Shown here piece after piece: positions 10,470 to 18,367 of a DNA stretch of 64,000 bases. The translations under genes were made by a program, and so were the position numbers. The notes under the pieces were generated by a model. That model had not been told where the DNA came from and searched no databases. It saw nothing but the letters and a program-made list of their open reading frames with translations. The first letter of the stretch is position 1; every line of letters starts with the position of its first letter. The DNA comes from Rhizobium sp. ZPR4 (GTDB lineage Bacteria; Pseudomonadota; Alphaproteobacteria; Rhizobiales; Rhizobiaceae), in the NCBI RefSeq assembly GCF_040215725.1, contig NZ_CP157967.1, positions 1,674,001-1,738,000 of the forward strand, in the 5' to 3' direction.

Positions 10470-11662
10470 TCGCCAGTCGAACGTGCCGAAGGAACGACCC
10501 GGTTCAACGAGGCGAATTCCCAGATAGCAACGACGACAAGCACGGCTGTGGCGAGAATGCCGAGCTGGTAGACCACGACCATCGGCAAGGTGATGAGCAG
10601 CAGCGCCAGCCCGACGAGCCCAGCCATGTGCGACAGTGGCGGCCGGCCGGTGGTCACCCCTTTGAACCAAAGATTTCCAAGCAGGAAGACCGCCGGCCCA
10701 CCGAGTAGGGCAGCTGCAGCGTGCATGTCGGCAGCATCATGCGGATGAGCAAAGAGGAATTCGTCTCCGACGACGCTCAGAATGATTCCGGCGAGGATCG
10801 GAATATGCGCGTAGGTGAACGCCTGGCGCGCGAGGCTGCCGGGCGTGTCGTCATGTTCGATACGATGTGCCGCCCTTTCATGACCGAACTGAAAGTAGAT
10901 CCACCAGAGAGCAACCGTGCCGACGAAAGCGGTGATGAATACCGCGACTATCAAGGGCGTTACCGGCTGCTCGGCGAAGGTCTTGCCAGCCTGCAGGACC
11001 GCTTCGCCGAGGCAGATGATGATGAATAGCGCACAGCGTTCGGCCAGATGCGCGCCCGACACATCCCAGTCCGCCGTCGTCGACTTGCCGAGCCCAGGTA
11101 CCCGGAAGCCGAGCGCAGGGGCCGAATATTCGATGACGAGAGCGATCAGCCAAAGCACGATGCGGGCCTCGCCTTCCATCAGCGCACCAGCGATCCAGAA
11201 GATGCCGGACAGGACGAGCCAGCTGGTGATACGCAGGAAATTGCGATGGTTGGCCGCACTGGCATTCTTGAGGGCGTAGACGGTGAACAGCGAGCGTCCC
11301 ACCTGCATGAAGACGTAGGCGCCGGCAAAGAAAATCGCCTTCTCGCCGAAAGCTTCGGGGATCGAGGCCGAGAGGATTAGCCCGGCAAACATCAGCGTGA
11401 AGAGCATGATGCGTACCGGCATTCGATCCGGATCGAGCCAGTTCGTCACCCAGGCGGTAAAAACCCAGACCCACCACACCGCGAAGATCAGCATGATCGC
11501 TTCGAGGGCGCCCAATGGGGTGAAATGCTCGGCCAGCGCATGGGCAAGCTGCGAAATCGAGAAAACGAAGACCAGATCGAAAAACAGCTCGACGAAGGAG
11601 ACCTTGCTCTCGTTCTTGCTGCCCTTGGCGCGAAGCCAATTTTCCCTACCCCCAAGGATCAT
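10463..11662 (-). CDS. ltrA: Low temperature requirement protein A family membrane protein
   Basis: This 399-residue integral membrane protein has the LtrA family start SFVELFFDLVFVFSISQLAH. The WWVWVFTAWVTNWLDPD and HLAERCALFIIICLGEAVL segments are also family landmarks. About ten or more hydrophobic segments are visible. The family was named from a Listeria gene linked to growth at low temperature, but the molecular function is not known. The gene converges with the MarR gene, with a short 3' overlap, and lies 33 bp beyond the DUF971 gene, which reads in the same direction. Confidence 0.88.
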   Translation of the reverse strand: MILGGRENWLRAKGSKNESKVSFVELFFDLVFVFSISQLAHALAEHFTPLGALEAIMLIFAVWWVWVFTAWVTNWLDPDRMPVRIMLFTLMFAGLILSASIPEAFGEKAIFFAGAYVFMQVGRSLFTVYALKNASAANHRNFLRITSWLVLSGIFWIAGALMEGEARIVLWLIALVIEYSAPALGFRVPGLGKSTTADWDVSGAHLAERCALFIIICLGEAVLQAGKTFAEQPVTPLIVAVFITAFVGTVALWWIYFQFGHERAAHRIEHDDTPGSLARQAFTYAHIPILAGIILSVVGDEFLFAHPHDAADMHAAAALLGGPAVFLLGNLWFKGVTTGRPPLSHMAGLVGLALLLITLPMVVVYQLGILATAVLVVVAIWEFASLNRVVPSARSTGDH

Positions 11663-11694
11663 GCTTGCGCCCCCTGTCCGTTACTGGAGATTTG

Positions 11695-12069
11695 CTAGTG
11701 CGGCTTTCCGATCGGGTCACGACTGAGACCCTTTTCCTTCAACTCGGCCTCATAGGCCGTGAAAAGCTCTTGGCCTTTCTCTCCGAGCTCGCGCAGATAG
11801 GACCATGTGAAAATGCCGGTGTCGTGCATGTCGTCGAAGCCGATGCGCACGGCATAATTGCCGGTAGGCGTCATCGACATGATGCCGACATCGCGCTTGC
11901 CCGGCACGGTAACCTTCTGCCCCGGCCCATGTCCCTGGACTTCCGCGGAGGGCGACAGCACCCGCAGCATCTCGGCCGGCAAATCGAAGCTCGCGCCATT
12001 GTCGAATGTCACCGTGAGGTGACGACGATCTTTCGAGACCCGCAATTCGGTCGGCCAAACGTCACTCAT
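11695..12069 (-). CDS. DUF971 domain protein (gamma-butyrobetaine hydroxylase-like N-terminal domain)
   Basis: This 124-residue protein is a stand-alone DUF971 domain. Key segments are WPTELRVSKDRRHLTVTFDNG, LPAEMLRVLSPSAE and NYAVRIGFDDMHDTGIFTWSYLREL. In eukaryotic gamma-butyrobetaine hydroxylases this domain binds zinc, but the expected cysteines are absent here. The start at 12069 is set by homology; the frame stays open upstream without support. It is divergent from moaA, and the recurrent neighbourhood with cofactor genes in proteobacteria suggests, without proof, a role in iron-sulfur or molybdenum cofactor metabolism. Confidence 0.8.
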   Translation of the reverse strand: MSDVWPTELRVSKDRRHLTVTFDNGASFDLPAEMLRVLSPSAEVQGHGPGQKVTVPGKRDVGIMSMTPTGNYAVRIGFDDMHDTGIFTWSYLRELGEKGQELFTAYEAELKEKGLSRDPIGKPH

Positions 12070-12202
12070 CGATTTTCCCATGCCTTTCAGTGTCTTTCCG
12101 AGAATTATGCCGCTATAGGTTCGCACGCAAGTATAATTGAAAGGCATTTTCCTTGACGCAACAATCGCCTATGCACACATTAGAGACCTGACGGAGGTTC
12201 GA

Positions 12203-13252
12203 GTGAATAGCATTGTTGGTACGATAGGCGGCGCCGCGCCGCTGGCAGCGGATACTGGCCCGATGATTGATCCCTTTGGGCGTGCCGTCACCTATCTGCG
12301 TGTTTCCGTCACCGATCGCTGCGACTTCCGCTGCACCTACTGCATGGCCGAGCACATGACCTTCTTGCCCAAGAAGGATCTACTGACGCTCGAAGAGCTC
12401 GACCGGCTCTGTTCCGCCTTCATCGCCAAGGGCGTGCGCAAGATCAGGCTCACCGGCGGCGAACCCTTGGTGCGCAAGAACATCATGTTTCTGGTCCGGA
12501 AACTCGGTGAGAGCGTGCAGAACGGCGCGCTCGACGAATTGACCCTGACGACGAACGGTTCCCAGCTCGCCCGCCATGCCGACGAGCTCTACGATAGCGG
12601 CGTGCGGCGCATCAACGTCTCGCTCGATACGCTGGATCCCGACAAATTCCGCGCGATCACCCGCTGGGGAGATTTCTCCAAGGTGATGGAAGGCATCGAC
12701 GCAGCGCAGAAAGCCGGGCTGAAGATCAAGCTGAATGCCGTCGCGCTCAAAGGCTTCAACGATACCGAAATTCCCGGCCTGCTGCGGTTCGCGCACGGTC
12801 GCGGCATGGACCTGACCGTCATCGAGACCATGCCCATGGGCGAGATCGACGAGGATCGCACCGACCAGTATCTGCCGCTTTCCCAGTTGCGCGCTGATCT
12901 CGAACGTCAGTTCACGCTGACCGATATCCCCTTCAAGACGGGCGGCCCTGCCCGCTATGTCGAAGTCGCCGAAACCGGCGGCCGCCTCGGCTTCATCACG
13001 CCGATGACCCATAATTTCTGCGAGAGCTGCAATCGCGTGCGGCTCACCTGCACGGGCACGCTCTATATGTGCCTCGGGCAGAACGACGCGGCCGACCTGC
13101 GTACGGCGCTGCGGGCGAGCGAGGACGATGCCCTGCTCCATGCTGCGATCGACGAAGCGATTACCCGCAAGCCCAAGGGGCATGACTTCATCATCGACCG
13201 CACGCACAACCGCCCGGCGGTCGCTCGCCACATGAGCGTCACCGGCGGCTGA
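12203..13252 (+). CDS. moaA: GTP 3',8-cyclase (molybdenum cofactor biosynthesis)
   Basis: This 349-residue radical SAM enzyme catalyses the first step of molybdopterin synthesis, conversion of GTP to 3',8-cyclo-GTP. The N-terminal cluster motif is C40-x3-C44-x2-C47 (CDFRCTYC). The C-terminal cluster motif is C273-x2-C276-x13-C290. The protein ends in the conserved Gly-Gly tail (SVTGG) that enters the active site. I chose the GTG at 12203 because GGAGG lies 5 bp before it and the resulting length equals that of close relatives; an ATG at 12137 would add an unsupported N-terminus. A perfect 16-bp stem terminator follows. moaC, moaE and moeA are not in the window. Confidence 0.96.
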   Translation: MNSIVGTIGGAAPLAADTGPMIDPFGRAVTYLRVSVTDRCDFRCTYCMAEHMTFLPKKDLLTLEELDRLCSAFIAKGVRKIRLTGGEPLVRKNIMFLVRKLGESVQNGALDELTLTTNGSQLARHADELYDSGVRRINVSLDTLDPDKFRAITRWGDFSKVMEGIDAAQKAGLKIKLNAVALKGFNDTEIPGLLRFAHGRGMDLTVIETMPMGEIDEDRTDQYLPLSQLRADLERQFTLTDIPFKTGGPARYVEVAETGGRLGFITPMTHNFCESCNRVRLTCTGTLYMCLGQNDAADLRTALRASEDDALLHAAIDEAITRKPKGHDFIIDRTHNRPAVARHMSVTGG

Positions 13253-13270
13253 TACTATCTTAATAGAAAA

Positions 13271-13306
13271 GCAAAGGGCGCGAGGTAGGAACCTCGCGCC
13301 CTTTGC
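13271..13306. terminator. Strong intrinsic terminator between convergent genes
   Basis: A perfect 16-bp stem (13271-13286 with 13291-13306) closes an AGGA loop. It lies between the end of moaA and the end of the leftward chemoreceptor gene. AAA/TTT tracts within the stem base allow termination in both directions. Confidence 0.85.
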
Positions 13307-13332
13307 TTTGACAAGCTGGCAAAGCCTATGTT

Positions 13333-15882
13333 TCAGGCCGCACGATAACGCACGTCCGTGTTGCCGTGATCTGCGTAACCCACCTCGCCATCGCCGGTAC
13401 GGAAGCGATCGATCTTCTCGGATAGCATGTCGACACGCTGGCGCAGGCCGTGGATCTCGGCGTTGTTTTCCTCGACCATCGCAGCGTTGCGCTGGGTGAT
13501 GAGCTCCACTTCGGACACGGCTCGCGTCACCTCCTCAATACCGGTCGACTGCTCTGTTGTCGCAGACGATATGTCGGCAACAAGCCTCTGGACGCCAGTA
13601 ACGTGGCTGATGATCTCCGCCAGCGCAGCACCGGTCTGCTCGACCAGATGAACGCCGTTCTGCACCTGGGCGGAGCTTGCCGAAATCAGGCCCTTGATCT
13701 CCTTGGCTGCATTGGCGCAGCGCTGTGCCAGTTCGCGGACCTCCTGAGCAACGACGGCAAAGCCGCGGCCAGCCTCGCCGGCACGGGCAGCCTCGACGCC
13801 GGCATTCAGCGCTAGCAGGTTTGTCTGGAAGGCAATCTCGTCGATGACGCTGATGATCGTGGCGATCTTCTCGGAGGAACGGTTGATCTCGCTCATGGCG
13901 CCGACAGCCTTCGCAACGACTTCGCCCGACTGGGTCGCATAGGCCTGCGTCTCATTCACGGAGTTCGCCGTTTGCCGGGCGCGATCAGCGGTCGAGCGGA
14001 CAACGTCGCTGAGGCGGTGCAGCGCCCGTGAGCTTTCCTCGAGGGCGGCCGCCTGCTGCTCGGTGCGCCGCGCCAGATCATCGGCCGACATTGCGAGGTT
14101 GCCGGTGCCGCCCTTGATTTCTTCGGCCGTGTAGCGAACATCCGTCAGGGTCTCGCGAAGAGCTTCAACCGCGTGATTGTAGGTGAAGGCCATTTCCACG
14201 AAGTCGGCGGAAAGATCCTCGCGCATGCCTTCTTCCAGATTGCCGTCCGCAAGCTTGGCGAGAACGTCCGCCAGCGCATTGAGCGCCTGCTTCTGCTCGG
14301 CTTCGATGCGGGCGCGCTCGGCAGCGCGGCGGGATGCCTCTTCCGCAGAGAGCGCACGGGCGCTTTCTGCCTCACGCTCCAGCCGGACGTTTTCGAGAGC
14401 GGCATCGCGGAAGACGCTGACGGAGCGGACCATGTCACCGATCTCGTCGCCGCGATTACGGCCGTCGATCGCCACTTCCAAATCACCACTTGCGAGGCGC
14501 GTCATGACGTCGGCGACGCGCTTTAGCGGGCCACGCAGGGTTTCCACCAGCATCAAGCCACCGATGATGGCAAGCAGCGTGCCGACGATCATGGCGATGA
14601 CCGAGACATTGGCCGAGCGCTCGCTGTCTTCCTTGCCGATCTCCTGCGCCTGGGCGACGAAGCCGCGCAGCGAGGTCATCGCGTCGGCGAGCAGGGCGTT
14701 GGACTGAACACGCGTCGTCTTCCAGTCGGCTGAAGTCTGCAGCAGATCGGCCGATCCATTGGTCAGGCCGTCGATCAGCGGCTTCATATGAGCCGCGAAA
14801 TCACGCATCGTGGCATTGGTCTGGCCGAGTTCCGAAATCCTGGCAGCAACGCTCTGCAGATCCTTGAGGTCCGCGAGCACCAGTTCGCGCGATGCAGCAT
14901 CGCGGACATTTTCCATGCGCGAGGCATGCAACGTCAGGCGATCGACAAGGCCAAGTGCCTGATCAACGTGATCCAGAAGCTCCTTCTGGCCATCGATGAT
15001 CTTGTCGAGACTGACGAAGCGATCGGCGGCAGTGTCGCTGTTCTTGGCCGACTGCAGCGTCATCTCGCCTTCGATCTTCACGAAGCTCTGCAGGATCGGA
15101 CCCATGGCTTCCACCTTCTGATCGGGCGTGTCGGAGCCCTTCAACACCGCATCGAGTTTGTCGGCGGCGTCGGAAGCGTTCGCGACGAGCGCGGCGCCAC
15201 GCTTGGAGACGAGAGCCTTTGAAACCGTTACCTGCTTCAAAATGGCGTCGGCATAGGTGCGCGCGTCTGAAATCTCTTCGGTGGAATCGGCTGCCATCTG
15301 CACCTGAATGCGCAGATTGCTCATCTTCTCCGACAGCCCCTTATAGGCAGCGGCATCGTAAAGCAGTTCCTTGGCGAAGGTTTCCTTGTCGCCGAAATCC
15401 TTGCGGATGATGTCGATCTGCTTGCCGGCCGCCTTGGCGGTCGCCTCGACATTTTGCACCGCCTTCTGGATGGCTTCGACGTCGCTATCCTGCTTTTGTT
15501 TGATAGACCAGAGGGTCGCTTCCTGCGTGCGCATCTTGGCGGCAAGCTCGCTGACCGGAACGATCTTGGCGCGCTGATCGTCACTCAGCAATCCGCTCAA
15601 GCGAAGTACGCCCTTTTCCTGCGCATCGATCTTTTCGGCGAGCGCCTGGCGCGTATCTCCGGAAGGCGACCCGGTGAATTCCTGCAGGGCGGCCTGCAGG
15701 TTTTCGAAGTCGCTGATATTTTCGATCGTGGCGCGCGTCACGGTCATATGACCGTTCAGAATATTGGCCGTGTGATAACCGACGAGGCCGACACCGGCGA
15801 TGAGAACCACCAGCGGCACTACGAAAATAAGGACTTTGGTGACAATCCTGCGGCCTTGCAAAAGACGATCAATGAAAAACAT
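13333..15882 (-). CDS. Methyl-accepting chemotaxis protein
   Basis: This 849-residue receptor starts with a cytoplasmic Arg-rich stub and a transmembrane helix (VLIFVVPLVVLIAGVGLVGY). A periplasmic helical ligand region of roughly 380 residues follows, resembling the helical bimodular type. A second transmembrane helix (IAMIVGTLLAIIGGLMLVE) leads into HAMP domains and the cytoplasmic signalling hairpin. The hairpin tip, with the EIAFQTNLLALNAGVEAA core, is intact and should bind CheA/CheW. The C-terminus has no NWETF-type CheR tether. The ATG at 15882 has GAGG before it, better than the TTG four codons upstream. The gene sits alone, inserted between moaA and mobAB, and the ligand is unknown. 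Confidence 0.92.
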   Translation of the reverse strand: MFFIDRLLQGRRIVTKVLIFVVPLVVLIAGVGLVGYHTANILNGHMTVTRATIENISDFENLQAALQEFTGSPSGDTRQALAEKIDAQEKGVLRLSGLLSDDQRAKIVPVSELAAKMRTQEATLWSIKQKQDSDVEAIQKAVQNVEATAKAAGKQIDIIRKDFGDKETFAKELLYDAAAYKGLSEKMSNLRIQVQMAADSTEEISDARTYADAILKQVTVSKALVSKRGAALVANASDAADKLDAVLKGSDTPDQKVEAMGPILQSFVKIEGEMTLQSAKNSDTAADRFVSLDKIIDGQKELLDHVDQALGLVDRLTLHASRMENVRDAASRELVLADLKDLQSVAARISELGQTNATMRDFAAHMKPLIDGLTNGSADLLQTSADWKTTRVQSNALLADAMTSLRGFVAQAQEIGKEDSERSANVSVIAMIVGTLLAIIGGLMLVETLRGPLKRVADVMTRLASGDLEVAIDGRNRGDEIGDMVRSVSVFRDAALENVRLEREAESARALSAEEASRRAAERARIEAEQKQALNALADVLAKLADGNLEEGMREDLSADFVEMAFTYNHAVEALRETLTDVRYTAEEIKGGTGNLAMSADDLARRTEQQAAALEESSRALHRLSDVVRSTADRARQTANSVNETQAYATQSGEVVAKAVGAMSEINRSSEKIATIISVIDEIAFQTNLLALNAGVEAARAGEAGRGFAVVAQEVRELAQRCANAAKEIKGLISASSAQVQNGVHLVEQTGAALAEIISHVTGVQRLVADISSATTEQSTGIEEVTRAVSEVELITQRNAAMVEENNAEIHGLRQRVDMLSEKIDRFRTGDGEVGYADHGNTDVRYRAA

Positions 15883-16217
15883 GCGGCGCCTCAACTGGAT
15901 TATTAAAAATCTCCAGCGAAGGCGGGATCGTCATTCCTGCTGCGCTGCGGTAGCTGCTTCTGCCTCATGCAAAACCGCAAAGAGCCTCGGAAAATAAGAT
16001 TGAATAAGGATTAATCGTTCGCCTGAAACCGGTCGCATCGGCAAAAAATTTACAACCGCCGTATCATTTCGCGACCATTGCGCGAAAAACATGCCATTTT
16101 CGCAACAACTCCGCTGCACTGCACAATCGAATTCAACCGCAGTCAAAAGACAACCGATTCCAATTTGCGGAAAACGGCGCTAATCGAGATAGGCATATCG
16201 GGGGACTCATCTTTCTC
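15883..16217. other. Intergenic region between divergent genes
   Basis: This 335-bp stretch lies between the leftward chemoreceptor gene and the rightward DMT exporter gene. It is AT-richer than its flanks and must hold both promoters. I see no strong hairpin, repeat or RNA gene in it. A GGGGGA ribosome site precedes the exporter ATG. Confidence 0.5.
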
Positions 16218-17129
16218 ATGCGACTGACCAAGAATACGCAGGGCGCGCTCTTCATGGCCGTATCCATGGCCGGCTTCTGCTGCAGCGATGCGCTGTCCAA
16301 AACAGTCATCGCCACGATGAATGCGGGCGAGATCATCTTCATTCGCGGCTTGTTCACGACCTTTTTTGTCTATCTGCTGGCCCGCAGGATGGGTGCCATG
16401 CGCTCCTGGAAAGTCATCCTGCAGCCGATGATCGCGCTACGGATCGCCTGCGAAGCGATAGCCGCCGCAACCTACATCACCGCTCTCGGGATGATGCCCA
16501 TCGCCAATGCTTCCGCCATCCAGCAGGCCGTGCCGCTGGCGGTCACGCTCGGCGCGATGATCTTTCTGAAGGAGCCTGTGGGCTGGCGGCGGTGGACGGC
16601 GATAGGCGTCGGCTTCATCGGCGTGCTGATCATCATCCGGCCCGGTCCGGAGGGTTTCACCACTGCAGCCTTGCTCGTCATCGCCTGCATGTTTGTGACT
16701 GCTGCCCGCGATCTGGCAACCCGCTGCATCGACAAGAATGTGCCGTCGCTGATGGTCACGCTCTGCACCGCATTTTCCATATCCATCTTCGGCGCCTTGT
16801 GCATCGTTCCTTTCGGAGGATGGCAGCCGGTGAGTACGACATCGCTGATACAGATCCTGTTGGCCTCCGTTCTCGTGCTGGTCGGTTATCAGATGGTGAT
16901 CCTGGCCATGCGCACCGGCGAAATCTCCTTCGTCGCGCCGTTCCGCTACCTGAGCCTTATCTGGTCCGCCTTGCTCGGTTTGATTGTTTTCAACGAGGTG
17001 CCGGACAGCTGGTCCATCTTCGGCGCCGCTGTTGTCATCGTCTCGGGCATCTATACTTTCTATCGCGAAAGCAAACGGCGGGCGGCCGAACCCGCCGTGC
17101 AGGAATCAGAACCCCGCGTTCCCGCCTGA
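16218..17129 (+). CDS. DMT-superfamily (EamA) exporter
   Basis: This 303-residue membrane protein has about ten hydrophobic segments arranged as two EamA halves. Typical segments are TYITALGMMPIANASAIQQAVPLAVTLGAMIFLKEPVGWRRW in two pieces and FVAPFRYLSLIWSALLGLIVF. EamA proteins export amino acids, nucleobases and other metabolites; the substrate here is unknown. The mobA start is only 10 bp past its stop, and the mobA ribosome site GAGG overlaps that stop, so the exporter, mobA and mobB are probably one transcript. Confidence 0.85.
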   Translation: MRLTKNTQGALFMAVSMAGFCCSDALSKTVIATMNAGEIIFIRGLFTTFFVYLLARRMGAMRSWKVILQPMIALRIACEAIAAATYITALGMMPIANASAIQQAVPLAVTLGAMIFLKEPVGWRRWTAIGVGFIGVLIIIRPGPEGFTTAALLVIACMFVTAARDLATRCIDKNVPSLMVTLCTAFSISIFGALCIVPFGGWQPVSTTSLIQILLASVLVLVGYQMVILAMRTGEISFVAPFRYLSLIWSALLGLIVFNEVPDSWSIFGAAVVIVSGIYTFYRESKRRAAEPAVQESEPRVPA

Positions 17130-17139
17130 GGTCGCAATC

Positions 17140-17790
17140 ATGTCCGACTTCATCGCCAGTCCCGAAGATATTCCCGTCGTTCTGCTTGCGGGAGGCAGGT
17201 CGAGCCGGATGGGCGCGAACAAGGCCTTTGCATTGCTCGCCGGCGAAAGCTTACTCGCTCGCATCTCCTCGAAGATCGCCGAAAGGCAACGCAAACCAAT
17301 CGCTCTGAATGCCGAGGCCGATTGGCCAGACGTCATGGGGATGCCGCTTGTTCCCGACGGAATTCCGGGCAAATTAGGTCCGCTTGCGGGTGTCCTTGCC
17401 GCAATGCAAGACACGATATTGCGCTACCCCCAGGTCTCGCATGTCGCCACCATCCCCATCGACACCCCGTTCTTTCCCCCCGATCTGGTCGCCCGCCTCG
17501 CCCATGTCATTCGCGGCCCCGATGAGATTGCCATTGCAGCATCGCTCGGCCAGGATCATCCTGTTTTCGGTCTATGGCCCATCTCCGCCGCCGCCGATCT
17601 GGAGCGATGGATCGTCTCCGACGAGAAGCGGCGCGTAAGAGATTTCCTCGCCCCGCATAAGGTGCGGCGGGTGGAATTTCCCGCGATCGAAACGGCGATC
17701 GGCCCTCTCGACCCCTTCTTCAACATCAATACACCAGCCGATCTCGCCGAAGCAGAGGCATGGCTGGCAGCTTTGGAAAACATGTCATGA
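17140..17790 (+). CDS. mobA: Molybdenum cofactor guanylyltransferase
   Basis: This 216-residue protein joins GMP to Mo-molybdopterin to form the MGD cofactor used by DMSO-reductase-type enzymes. The nucleotide-binding motif LAGGRSSRMG is at residues 16-25, with the lysine of GANK just after. The ATIPIDTPFFPPDL segment supplies the metal-binding Asp. The start at 17140 follows a GAGG site that overlaps the end of the upstream gene. Its stop overlaps the start of mobB by ATGA, indicating translational coupling. No molybdoenzyme that would use MGD is encoded in the window. Confidence 0.93.
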   Translation: MSDFIASPEDIPVVLLAGGRSSRMGANKAFALLAGESLLARISSKIAERQRKPIALNAEADWPDVMGMPLVPDGIPGKLGPLAGVLAAMQDTILRYPQVSHVATIPIDTPFFPPDLVARLAHVIRGPDEIAIAASLGQDHPVFGLWPISAAADLERWIVSDEKRRVRDFLAPHKVRRVEFPAIETAIGPLDPFFNINTPADLAEAEAWLAALENMS

Positions 17791-18317
17791 CGAAATCCCG
17801 GCCCAAGATCTTCGGCATCGCCGGCTGGAAGAATTCCGGCAAGACGGGACTTGCCGTGCGACTGGTCACCGAATTCACGCAGCGCGGCTATCGGATCTCG
17901 ACCATCAAGCATGCGCATCACGATTTCGATATCGACAAGGTCGGCGCCGACAGCTTTCGCCATCGTGAGGCGGGCGCGCATGAAGTCACCATCGTCTCCG
18001 GCACGCGCTATGCCATCATGCACGAATTGCGCGGCGATCCGGAACCGAGCTTCGAAGAAATACTGGCGCGTCTTGCCCCTTGCGACCTCGTTCTGATCGA
18101 GGGCTACAAGCGCGAACCCATACCGAAAATCGAGGCCCGACGGCTGGAAGCGGCTAAGTGCGAGCCGCTGGCCCCGCAGGACCCTCACATCGTCGCCATC
18201 GCCGCCGACCATCTGGTGGAAGACACGGGTCCGCTTGCCGTTTTCGACCTTGACGATACGCTCGCCATCGCTGATTTCATCGCGGCGAAAGTCGGCCTCG
18301 GCAAACCGACGAAATAA
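17787..18317 (+). CDS. mobB: Molybdopterin-guanine dinucleotide biosynthesis adaptor protein
   Basis: This 176-residue P-loop GTPase partners with MobA in cofactor maturation. The Walker A motif GWKNSGKT is at residues 13-20, followed by STIKHAHHDFDID and the VLIEGYKREPIPKIE segment, all family landmarks. The ATG at 17787 overlaps the mobA stop as ATGA; an ATG nine codons upstream is less likely. MobB is not essential for the MobA reaction in E. coli and is thought to aid GTP supply or delivery. Confidence 0.93.
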   Translation: MTKSRPKIFGIAGWKNSGKTGLAVRLVTEFTQRGYRISTIKHAHHDFDIDKVGADSFRHREAGAHEVTIVSGTRYAIMHELRGDPEPSFEEILARLAPCDLVLIEGYKREPIPKIEARRLEAAKCEPLAPQDPHIVAIAADHLVEDTGPLAVFDLDDTLAIADFIAAKVGLGKPTK

Positions 18318-18342
18318 AAAAAGCCGCCGGTTTCCCGGCGGC
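18317..18342 (-). terminator. Intrinsic terminator of the OmpA-family gene
   Basis: An 8-bp perfect stem (GCCGCCGG, 18323-18330, with CCGGCGGC, 18335-18342) has a TTTC loop. The A tract on its left, starting in the mobB stop codon, becomes a U tract on the minus strand, so it suits the leftward gene ending at 18368 better than mobB. Confidence 0.75.
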
Positions 18343-18367
18343 CTCTGTTCTGAATGCAGCCCAATAC

